Assembly: GCA_020054175.1 (NCBI GenBank) | Contig: JAGVLR010000008.1 | Coordinates: 1-5,448, forward strand | Direction: 5' to 3' | DNA from: Candidatus Dadabacteria bacterium | GTDB lineage: Bacteria; Desulfobacterota_D; UBA1144; Nemesobacterales; UBA2774 | Length of the DNA stretch: 5,448 bases | Shown: positions 1-4,781 of the stretch, in pieces | Position numbering within the stretch: the first letter of the stretch is position 1 | How the letters are laid out: every line of letters starts with the position of its first letter | Program-made: the position numbers and the translations under genes | Notes under the pieces: model-generated | Database searches by the model: none | Told to the model about the DNA's origin: nothing | Seen by the model: the letters and a program-made list of their open reading frames with translations, nothing else

Positions 1-99
1 CTTATAGCGCCTGTAGCGCTTGAAGAGCAGCTGCGTTTCGCAATCAGGGAAGGCGGCAGAACGGTAGGCGCCGGCGTTGTTACCAAAATCGTGGAGTGA
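1..99 (+). CDS. tuf: Elongation factor Tu, C-terminal end (partial, 5' truncated by window)
   Basis: Only the last 32 codons are present, read in the frame starting at base 1 and ending at TGA 97-99. The peptide starts LIAPVALEEQ, continues with RFAIREGGRTVGAGVV and ends TKIVE. This is the hallmark end of beta-barrel domain 3 of bacterial EF-Tu, the GTPase that carries aminoacyl-tRNA to the ribosomal A site. The G domain and domain 2 lie upstream of the window, so GTPase motifs cannot be checked. It sits 22 nt before rpsJ on the same strand, which matches the widespread str-S10 cluster order (rpsL-rpsG-fusA-tuf-rpsJ). This suggests co-transcription with the S10 genes. Many bacteria carry two tuf copies, so I do not assign tufA or tufB. 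Confidence 0.95.
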   Translation, partial: LIAPVALEEQLRFAIREGGRTVGAGVVTKIVE

Positions 100-121
100 T
101 CGCGTTAAAGGGAATTGATAA
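100..121 (+). other. tuf-rpsJ intergenic gap with rpsJ ribosome binding site
   Basis: This 22-nt spacer is the largest non-coding stretch in the window. It contains a Shine-Dalgarno-like AAAGGGA at 107-113, 8 nt before the rpsJ ATG. It is too short to hold both a promoter and a structured leader. The long S10 leader that lets L4 autoregulate the operon in E. coli therefore cannot be present here. Read-through from the tuf transcript is the simplest explanation. Confidence 0.8.
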
Positions 122-442
122 ATGAATCGCGCTGCTAAAATACGGATTAAACTGAAATCGTTCGATCACAGACTGCTCGACAGGTCTTCGGTCGAAATCG
201 TGGACACCGCAAAGAGGACGGGTGCCCGGGTCGCAGGGCCCGTGCCGCTCCCGACTCACATAAGCCGCTACTGCGTGCTCAGGTCGCCCCACGTCGACAA
301 GAACTCGAGGGAGCATTTCGAGGTCAGAACGCACAAGAGGATCGTGGACATTCTTGAGCCCACGCAACAGACAATCGACGCACTTATGAAACTCGACCTC
401 GCTTCCGGAGTGGAAGTAGAGATAAAACTGACAGGATCTTGA
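122..442 (+). CDS. rpsJ: 30S ribosomal protein S10 (NusE)
   Basis: The product is 106 residues, close to the usual 100-105 for S10. It binds 16S rRNA in the 30S head. As NusE it also joins NusB in antitermination complexes and can contact NusG, linking transcription to translation. Family signatures are clear: KIRIKLKSFDHRLLD (6-20), EIVDTAKRTGA (25-35), GPVPLPT (39-45), VLRSPHVDKNSRE (52-64), FEVRTHKR (66-73) and DALMKLDL (86-93). The long loop around 45-60, which docks in the 30S head, is intact. Residue 51 is Cys where Thr is usual (FTVL in E. coli), and His46 replaces the common Arg or Lys after PLPT. The start ATG 122 has AAAGGGA 8 nt upstream. The stop TGA 440-442 lies 2 nt before the rplC ATG, suggesting coupled translation. 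Confidence 0.98.
   Translation: MNRAAKIRIKLKSFDHRLLDRSSVEIVDTAKRTGARVAGPVPLPTHISRYCVLRSPHVDKNSREHFEVRTHKRIVDILEPTQQTIDALMKLDLASGVEVEIKLTGS
432..437 (+). promoter_or_regulatory. rplC ribosome binding site that decides the start
   Basis: CAGGAT lies inside the last codons of rpsJ, with its AGGA core at 433-436. It is 8 nt before ATG 445 but only 2 nt before the alternative TTG 439. This spacing favours ATG 445 as the rplC start. Confidence 0.7.
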
Positions 443-444
443 TA

Positions 445-1092
445 ATGATAGAGGGAATTCTAGGTAAGAAAGTCGGGATGACCGAATATTTTCTGGACAA
501 CGGGAACGCCGTCGTCGCTACTGTTATCGAAGCGGGTCCCTGTTATGTTCTCCAGAAGAAAACCGCCGCGAAAGACGGTTACGAAGCCGTTCAGGTGGGG
601 TTTGGCGACGCAAAGCCGCAGAGGGTGAATAAGCCCATGCTCGGCCACTTCAAGAAAGCGGGCGTCTCTCCGTTAAAGCACATCGTCGAATTTTCCGCGG
701 GGGGCGATGATTACAACCCCGGCGACGAAATCAAAGCGGACGTGTTCACGGAAGGCGAAACTGTAGACGTCGTCGGAACCAGCAAGGGTAAAGGGTTTGC
801 CGGGGCGATGAAAAGGCACCACTTCAGAGGTCAGCCGGCTTCGCATGGCGGCATGGCTCACAGGAGACCGGGCGGCATAGGATCCAACTCCTACCCTGCA
901 AGGGTCTGGAAGGGGCAGCGCATGGCCGGACACCTGGGTAACGAAAGGGTGACGATGCAGGGGCTTACGGTGTTCAAGGTTGACGCCGAGCGGAACCTCA
1001 TCGTTATCAAGGGATCGGTGCCCGGGCCGAACGGAGGCCTCGTAATAATAAAGAGAACCAGCAAAGGGGGCAGACCAAGTGCCGCAGCTTGA
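445..1092 (+). CDS. rplC: 50S ribosomal protein L3
   Basis: L3 is an early-assembling 23S rRNA binder whose long extension reaches toward the peptidyl transferase centre. The protein is 215 residues from ATG 445, compared with 209 in E. coli. The in-frame TTG at 439 would add two residues, but the ribosome binding site spacing and the family N-terminus (MI-x-G-x-x-GKKVGMT) favour ATG 445. Visible signatures, numbered from ATG 445, are GKKVGMTEYF near 7-16, a GHFKKAGV block near 67-74, GTSKGKGFAGAMKRHHF near 111-127, then SHGG and HRRPGGIG near 134-146, MAGHLGNERVT near 160-170 and VDAERNLIVIKGSVPG near 179-194. The glutamine that PrmB methylates in E. coli (Gln150) is Ser149 here. The C-terminus has a short tail rich in Gly, Ser and Ala. 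The gene's last 14 nt overlap the start of rplD. Confidence 0.98.
   Translation: MIEGILGKKVGMTEYFLDNGNAVVATVIEAGPCYVLQKKTAAKDGYEAVQVGFGDAKPQRVNKPMLGHFKKAGVSPLKHIVEFSAGGDDYNPGDEIKADVFTEGETVDVVGTSKGKGFAGAMKRHHFRGQPASHGGMAHRRPGGIGSNSYPARVWKGQRMAGHLGNERVTMQGLTVFKVDAERNLIVIKGSVPGPNGGLVIIKRTSKGGRPSAAA
1063..1070 (+). promoter_or_regulatory. rplD ribosome binding site for a GTG start
   Basis: AAAGGGGG lies within the rplC 3' coding region, 8 nt before GTG 1079. It supports the GTG as a true start. The resulting N-terminus, MPQLEIYN, matches the usual L4 opening. Confidence 0.7.
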
Positions 1093-1702
1093 AATATATA
1101 ACATCGATAAGGGGAAGGTCGGAAGCTTCGACCTCGATCCCGGAATATTCGAAGCCCCTGTAAGAAAGCATCTTCTTCACGCGGTAGTCAACTGGCAGCT
1201 GACGAAGAGAAGGGCCGGTACTTCGTCCACGAAGACGAGGGGCGAGGTAAGCGGCGGCGGTAAGAAGCCGTGGAAACAGAAGCACCTCGGCAGGGCGCGC
1301 CAGGGAAGCATCGGGGCTCCCCAGTGGCGTAAGGGTGCGATAATATTCGGGCCGAAGCCGAAAGACTGGTCTTATTCCATAAACAAGAAGACCAGGAAGC
1401 AGGCCCTTATAAGCGCGCTTTCCTTGAAGTTCGGCGAGGGGGTTCTGTTCGGCCTTAACGGGTTCGAGCTCCCGGCCATAAAGACGAAGCAGGTGGCGGA
1501 CTTTATAAAGAAATTCGAGCTCAAGTCCGCGCTTATAATCGTGGGCGGGATGAACGAGAACCTTTTGAAGTCTTCCCGTAATATTCCGAATGTGAAGGTG
1601 ATAAGGGTAGAGGGGCTTAACGTATACGATATCCTGAAGTACGACGCACTCGTCATGACGCAGGATTCACTCGAAAGAGCTCAGGAGGTCCTCAAGAATT
1701 GA
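1079..1702 (+). CDS. rplD: 50S ribosomal protein L4
   Basis: L4 is a primary 23S rRNA binder whose long loop reaches the narrowest part of the peptide exit tunnel. In E. coli and relatives it also represses the S10 operon. The protein is 207 residues (E. coli 201). The tunnel loop is recognisable: TKTRGEVSGGGKKPWKQK at 51-68, then GRARQGS at 71-77, PQWRKGAIIFGP at 81-92, and NKKTRKQAL in the helix after it. The C-terminal globular part has VEGLNVYDILKYDALVMT near 177-194. The usual KGTGRAR tip reads KHLGRAR here (His69-Leu70), an unusual change at a position tied to macrolide response. The start is GTG 1079, which overlaps rplC by 14 nt. The stop TGA 1700-1702 overlaps the rplW TTG start. No S10 leader is present upstream, so feedback control by L4, if any, would need another site. 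Confidence 0.98.
   Translation: MPQLEIYNIDKGKVGSFDLDPGIFEAPVRKHLLHAVVNWQLTKRRAGTSSTKTRGEVSGGGKKPWKQKHLGRARQGSIGAPQWRKGAIIFGPKPKDWSYSINKKTRKQALISALSLKFGEGVLFGLNGFELPAIKTKQVADFIKKFELKSALIIVGGMNENLLKSSRNIPNVKVIRVEGLNVYDILKYDALVMTQDSLERAQEVLKN
1683..1689 (+). promoter_or_regulatory. rplW ribosome binding site (consensus) for a TTG start
   Basis: AGGAGGT is a full consensus Shine-Dalgarno inside the rplD 3' end, 9 nt before TTG 1699. No ATG or GTG with suitable spacing lies nearby in the rplW frame. The strong site may compensate for the weak TTG codon. Confidence 0.8.
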
Positions 1703-1986
1703 AAGACCCGAGACAGATAATAAAGCGCCCGCTCGTTACTGAAAAGTCCTCTGACGCGAGAGAAAAGAACTGGTACGTTTTCTCAGTCGACAAGAGGTGT
1801 AACAAGCAGGAAATAAAGGACGCGGTGGAAAAGATTTTCAAGGTTAAGGTTGGAAAGGTCAGGACGCTCGTAACCACCGGTAAGGCCGTAAAGAGATCCG
1901 GCCGCATTTCCGGGAAGAAGTCTTCCATAAAGAAGGCTTACGTCGAGCTTAAGGAAGGCGTAATAGAGTTATTCGAGGGAGTTTAA
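1699..1986 (+). CDS. rplW: 50S ribosomal protein L23
   Basis: L23 lies at the tunnel exit and is the docking site for trigger factor and the signal recognition particle. The protein is 95 residues, normal for the family (93-100). Signatures: IIKRPLVTEKS at 7-17, YVFSVD at 26-31, NKQEIKDAVEKIF at 35-47, VGKVRTLVTTGK around 51-62, then KKAYVELKEG near 79-88. Glu15 in VTEKS corresponds to E. coli Glu18, the main trigger factor contact. The residue after Phe47 is Lys, where E. coli has Glu52. Cys34 replaces the common Ala before NK. The start is TTG 1699, overlapping the rplD stop (TTGA), with a consensus AGGAGGT upstream. Its stop lies 3 nt before rplB. Confidence 0.97.
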   Translation: MKDPRQIIKRPLVTEKSSDAREKNWYVFSVDKRCNKQEIKDAVEKIFKVKVGKVRTLVTTGKAVKRSGRISGKKSSIKKAYVELKEGVIELFEGV

Positions 1987-1989
1987 AAA

Positions 1990-2832
1990 ATGGGTATTAA
2001 AAAATTCCGTCCGACAAGCCCGGGCACTAGATTCAGGTCTGGCTCCGATTACTCGGACATAACGACAGATAAACCCTATAAACCGCTTACCTCTCCTGTA
2101 AAGAAGACCGGCGGCAGGAACTCGCAGGGAAGGGTTACGAGCTTTCAGAGGGGCGGCGGCAACAAGCGTCTTTACAGGATTATAGACTTCAAGAGGAATA
2201 AGACGGACGTCCCCGGAAAGGTGGTTTCGATAGAGTACGACCCGAACCGTTCTTCCAGAACCGCGCTCGTTTCTTATGCCGACGGAGAGAAGAGATACAT
2301 ACTCGCCCCGGAAGGTGTAGCGGTAGGCAGCGTTGTAATGTCGGGCCCGAATGTCGAGGTTACGATCGGAAACGCGCTTCCTCTGAGGAATATTCCGGTG
2401 GGTACGGTAGTTCATAACATAGAATTCAAACCGGGCGGCGGCGGCAAGATGGTGCGCGCGGCGGGAGCCTCGGCGCAGATAGCGGCCAAGGACGGAGATT
2501 ACGCACAGATAAAGCTTACCTCCGGCGAGATAAGGCTCGTTCATCTCGACTGCATGGCGACTGTCGGCAGGATAGGGAACAGCGAGCACGAGCTTGTCTC
2601 TTACGGTAAGGCGGGAAGAAAGAGGCACATCGGCAAGCGTCCGCATGTCAGGGGCGTCGCGATGAACCCTGTCGATCATCCGCACGGCGGCGGCGAGGGT
2701 AAGGCTTCCAAGGGTAACCCGCATCCCGTTTCGCCCTGGGGCTGGATAACGATCGGATATAAAACCAGAAAGAACAAGAGAACCGATAAATTTATCGTTA
2801 AGCGCAGAAGAATCGGTTACGGAATGGATTAA
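1990..2832 (+). CDS. rplB: 50S ribosomal protein L2
   Basis: L2 is one of the most conserved ribosomal proteins. It is needed for subunit association and for assembly of the peptidyl transferase region. The protein is 280 residues (E. coli 273). Signatures in order: KKFRPTSPGTR near 4-14, GGRNSQGRVTS at 41-51, YRIIDFKRNK at 62-71, IEYDPNRSSRTAL at 81-93, GEKRYILAPEG at 99-109, NALPLRNIPVGTVVHNIE at 128-145, GGKMVRAAGA near 151-160, and RGVAMNPVDHPHGGGEG at 221-237. His230 in the DHPH motif corresponds to the conserved E. coli His229 linked to peptidyl transferase assembly and function. The end, TRKNKRTDKFIVKRRR, is typical and is followed by an extra tail IGYGMD. The ATG start 1990 has GAGGGAG at 1975-1981, 8 nt upstream. 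Confidence 0.98.
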   Translation: MGIKKFRPTSPGTRFRSGSDYSDITTDKPYKPLTSPVKKTGGRNSQGRVTSFQRGGGNKRLYRIIDFKRNKTDVPGKVVSIEYDPNRSSRTALVSYADGEKRYILAPEGVAVGSVVMSGPNVEVTIGNALPLRNIPVGTVVHNIEFKPGGGGKMVRAAGASAQIAAKDGDYAQIKLTSGEIRLVHLDCMATVGRIGNSEHELVSYGKAGRKRHIGKRPHVRGVAMNPVDHPHGGGEGKASKGNPHPVSPWGWITIGYKTRKNKRTDKFIVKRRRIGYGMD

Positions 2833-2841
2833 GGAGTATCT

Positions 2842-3132
2842 ATGCCGAGATCAAGCAAGAAAGGACCTTTTGTCAGCAGCCGGCTTTTGGAGAAGGTAGA
2901 GGCCGAAAAAACAGCCGGGGGCTCGAGGATAATAAGAACGTGGTCGAGGGGCTCGATGGTGATCCCCGATATGATAGGGCTCACATTTGCTGTGTACAAC
3001 GGGAGAAAGTTCATACCCGTCTACGTTACGGAGCACATGGTCGGGCACAAGCTCGGTGAGTTCTCACCGACGAGGACGTTCACCGGACACTCGGGCGACA
3101 AAAAGGCGAAAATCACGAAAGCGAAAAAATAG
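2842..3132 (+). CDS. rpsS: 30S ribosomal protein S19
   Basis: S19 sits in the 30S head, pairs with S13, and lies near the A-site tRNA and the bridge to the large subunit. The protein is 96 residues (usual 88-96). Signatures: PRSSKKGPFV at 2-11, IRTWSRGSMVIPDMIG near 31-46, VYNGRKFIPVYVTE at 51-64, MVGHKLGEFSPTRTF at 66-80, and GHSGDKKAK at 82-90, with a Lys-rich end. Two usually conserved Arg positions differ: Gly37 in the WSRRS motif and Thr81 in the FRGH motif. AAGGAG at 2831-2836, right after the rplB stop, sits 5 nt before ATG 2842. The 9-nt gap to rplB and 14-nt gap to rplV fit one operon. Confidence 0.98.
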   Translation: MPRSSKKGPFVSSRLLEKVEAEKTAGGSRIIRTWSRGSMVIPDMIGLTFAVYNGRKFIPVYVTEHMVGHKLGEFSPTRTFTGHSGDKKAKITKAKK

Positions 3133-3146
3133 CAGAAGGATAGATC

Positions 3147-3485
3147 ATGGTTTCACAGGCCGTAAAGAAATATTACAGATCTTCACCTAAAAAACTGGGT
3201 CCGGTGCTCGGGCTTATCAGGGGCTCGGCAGTCGAGAATGCTTTTACGCTCCTCTCCTCGCTTAACAAGCGCTCCGCTCCGGATATAGCGAAGCTCCTGA
3301 AATCGGCAGTAGCCAACGCCGCCGAGAAGGGGCACGGAGATACCGACTCGCTTTACATCAAGGAGGCCTATGCTTCCAAGGGCCCGACGCTCAAGAGGAT
3401 CCGCGCCAGGGCGAGAGGAAGGGCGGCTTCGAGGAAAAAGAGAATGAGCCATATAACAATAGTGCTTGATGAGAGGGGGCTATAA
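3147..3485 (+). CDS. rplV: 50S ribosomal protein L22
   Basis: L22 binds all domains of 23S rRNA, and its beta hairpin lines the exit tunnel opposite L4. The protein is 112 residues, a normal length. Signatures: RSSPKKLGPVLGLIRG at 11-26, IAKLLKSAVANAAEKG near 47-62, LYIKEAYASKGPTLKR at 69-84, the hairpin rich in Arg and Ala at 85-97, and KRMSHITIVLDE at 98-109. Two positions depart from the family: the usual K-x-R-L-V in helix 1 reads K-L-G-P-V (Gly18, Pro19), and the conserved Pro of the hairpin (x-P-R-A-K/R-G) is Ala87. The TLKR segment matching the MKR residues deleted in erythromycin-resistant E. coli is kept. AGAAGGA at 3134-3140 sits 6 nt before ATG 3147. The stop TAA 3483-3485 is one base before rpsC. 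Confidence 0.97.
   Translation: MVSQAVKKYYRSSPKKLGPVLGLIRGSAVENAFTLLSSLNKRSAPDIAKLLKSAVANAAEKGHGDTDSLYIKEAYASKGPTLKRIRARARGRAASRKKRMSHITIVLDERGL
3473..3479 (+). promoter_or_regulatory. rpsC ribosome binding site that decides the start
   Basis: GAGGGGG lies in the last codons of rplV, 7 nt before TTG 3487. The upstream in-frame TTG 3466 and ATG 3469 precede this site and would add residues not seen in S3. The ribosome binding site and the family N-terminus (MGQKV) both point to TTG 3487. Confidence 0.8.
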
Positions 3486-3486
3486 A

Positions 3487-4143
3487 TTGGGTCAGAAAGT
3501 ATGCCCTATAGGGCTTAGACTGGGAATCACCAAAACGTGGGACTCCAAGTGGTTTGCGGAGAAGGGGAAGTACACGAAGCTCCTCCACGAGGACCTCAAG
3601 ATCAGGAAGCTGATCAAGAAGGAGTTCTATCAGGCGGCGATATCGAAGATAGAACTCGAAAGGGCGGCTTCCGAGAGGGTGAGGATAATCATCAACGCGG
3701 CACGTCCGGGGATGATAATAGGGAGGAAGGGACAGGAGATAGAGTCTTTGAGGCAGAGACTCGCGAAGATGACGGGTAAGGACATTTACCTCGACATACG
3801 CGAAGTGAAGCGCCCCGAGGTGGACGCGCAGCTCGTGGCCGAAAACGTCGGCCTTCAGATAGAGCGCCGCGTAGCTTACAGGCGCGCGATGAAAAGGGGC
3901 ATATCGTCAGCCCTCAGGCTTGGCGCCCTAGGCGTGAAGATAATGGCTTCGGGCAGGCTCGGAGGCGCGGAAATCGCCAGGAGAGAGTGGTACAGGGAAG
4001 GCAGGGTGCCGCTCGCGACTTTAAGGGCCGATATTGATTACGGCTTTGCCGAGGCTAATACGACCTACGGAATAATCGGAATCAAGGTGTGGATATTCAA
4101 GGGCGAGATAATCGAAAGAAAACATCATAAACAGGTATTGTAG
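3487..4143 (+). CDS. rpsC: 30S ribosomal protein S3
   Basis: S3 forms part of the mRNA entry site on the 30S head and contributes to the ribosomal mRNA helicase. From TTG 3487 the protein is 218 residues (E. coli 233) and opens MGQKVCPIGLRLG, the standard S3 N-terminus. An upstream in-frame ATG at 3469 would add six atypical residues inside rplV. The N-terminal type II KH domain shows RVRIIINAARPGMIIGRKGQEI at about 64-85, with the GRKG loop at 79-82. The C-terminal domain has VAYRRAMKRG at 129-138, whose Arg132, Arg133 and Lys136 match the E. coli helicase residues Arg131, Arg132 and Lys135. Then follow SGRLGGAEIAR at 155-165, EWYREGRVPLATLRADIDYG near 167-186, and TTYGIIGIKVWIFKGEI at 192-208. 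Cys6 replaces the common Asn or His. The gene starts one base after the rplV stop. Confidence 0.97.
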   Translation: MGQKVCPIGLRLGITKTWDSKWFAEKGKYTKLLHEDLKIRKLIKKEFYQAAISKIELERAASERVRIIINAARPGMIIGRKGQEIESLRQRLAKMTGKDIYLDIREVKRPEVDAQLVAENVGLQIERRVAYRRAMKRGISSALRLGALGVKIMASGRLGGAEIARREWYREGRVPLATLRADIDYGFAEANTTYGIIGIKVWIFKGEIIERKHHKQVL

Positions 4144-4152
4144 GTGATATAA

Positions 4153-4578
4153 ATGCTGCAACCGGCACGCACTAAATACAGAAAACTGCATAAGGGCAGG
4201 ATCAAGGGCAAGGCCACGAAAGGGGCCTCGATGGCTTACGGCGAGTACGGCCTTCAGGCTATCGAATCCGGCAAACTCACTTCGCGCCAGATAGAGGCCG
4301 CCCGTATCGCGATAACCCGCCACGTCAGAAGGGGTGCGAAGCTCTGGATAAGGGTATTCCCCCACAAGCCGATAACGAAGAAGCCGGCCGAAACGAGGAT
4401 GGGTAAAGGAAAGGGCGACGTCGACAGCTACGTCGCGCCCGTAAAAAGAGGAACGATGATTTACGAGATAAGCGGTCTTAATATGGAGCTGGTGAAAGAG
4501 GCCTTCAGGCTCGCTTCTCACAAGCTGCCTGTAAAGACGAGGCTCGTAACCCGACACGAGGGAGACATACTCGGATGA
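4153..4578 (+). CDS. rplP: 50S ribosomal protein L16
   Basis: L16 is a late-assembling protein near the A site that organises the architecture of the tRNA site on the 50S subunit. The protein is 141 residues (E. coli 136). Signatures: MLQPARTKYRKLHKGR at 1-16, YGLQAIESGKLTSRQIEAAR at 32-51, ITRHVRRG near 54-61, LWIRVFPHKPITKKPAE at 64-80, RMGKGKGDV at 82-90, and FRLASHKLPVKTRLVTR near the end. Arg82 matches E. coli Arg81, the residue hydroxylated by YcfD/RoxA, so the target side chain is kept; nothing here shows whether the enzyme exists. Ala5 replaces the common Lys in MLxPKR. AGGTGAT at 4142-4148 overlaps the rpsC TAG and sits 4 nt before ATG 4153. The last bases overlap rpmC as ATGA. Confidence 0.98.
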   Translation: MLQPARTKYRKLHKGRIKGKATKGASMAYGEYGLQAIESGKLTSRQIEAARIAITRHVRRGAKLWIRVFPHKPITKKPAETRMGKGKGDVDSYVAPVKRGTMIYEISGLNMELVKEAFRLASHKLPVKTRLVTRHEGDILG

Positions 4579-4781
4579 AAGCAAGCGACATAAGGGCACT
4601 CAGCGACAACGAGCTCGAAAAGAAGAGGGTCGAGCTGACCGAGGAGATATTCAACCTCAGGATTCAGATAAGCACTCAGCAGACGACCAACGTGACGAGG
4701 ATAAGGACTTTGAAGAGAGAACTCGCTCGTCTCCTGACGATCAAGAAGGAAAAGGAACTCAGCACAGGAGAAGTTAAGTAA
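4575..4781 (+). CDS. rpmC: 50S ribosomal protein L29
   Basis: L29 is a small two-helix protein beside L23 at the tunnel exit, near the binding platform for trigger factor and SRP. The protein is 68 residues, typical of the family (60-70). It shows the L29 pattern: ASDIRALSDNELEKKRVEL at 3-21, EEIFNLRIQISTQQ at 23-36, then TRIRTLKRELARLLTIKKEK near 41-60. Both halves look helical and rich in charged residues. The ATG at 4575 overlaps the rplP stop (ATGA), with GAGGGAG at 4558-4564 upstream at a somewhat long 10-nt spacing, which suggests reinitiation after rplP. The stop TAA shares its last base with the rpsQ ATG. Confidence 0.96.
   Translation: MKASDIRALSDNELEKKRVELTEEIFNLRIQISTQQTTNVTRIRTLKRELARLLTIKKEKELSTGEVK

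Noticed and set aside
439..444. L3 starting at TTG 439.
   Set aside because: It is only 2 nt from the AGGA core and adds two residues ahead of the standard MI-x-G-x-x-GKK start.
673..1104. Minus-strand open frame of 143 codons opposite rplC.
   Set aside because: It is antisense to conserved L3 coding sequence. Length alone is not evidence where stop codons are scarce on the opposite strand.
1969..2724. Long minus-strand open frame (251 codons) antisense to rplB.
   Set aside because: It lies wholly opposite L2, an unmistakable conserved gene. Its translation is Arg/Tyr-rich with no recognisable domain, as expected for a shadow frame.
2784..2797. Perfect 14-bp palindrome CGATAAATTTATCG, considered as an operator or terminator stem.
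   Set aside because: It lies inside rplB and encodes part of the conserved TDKFIV segment. It has no loop or U-tract, so chance codon choice explains it.
3466..3486. Longer S3 starting at TTG 3466 or ATG 3469.
   Set aside because: The extra residues do not match S3 family N-termini, and the ribosome binding site GAGGGGG lies after these codons. TTG 3487 gives the standard MGQKV opening.
4021..4599. Minus-strand open frame of 192 codons antisense to the rpsC end and rplP.
   Set aside because: It covers parts of two clear ribosomal protein genes, has no ribosome binding site I would trust, and shows no family motif.
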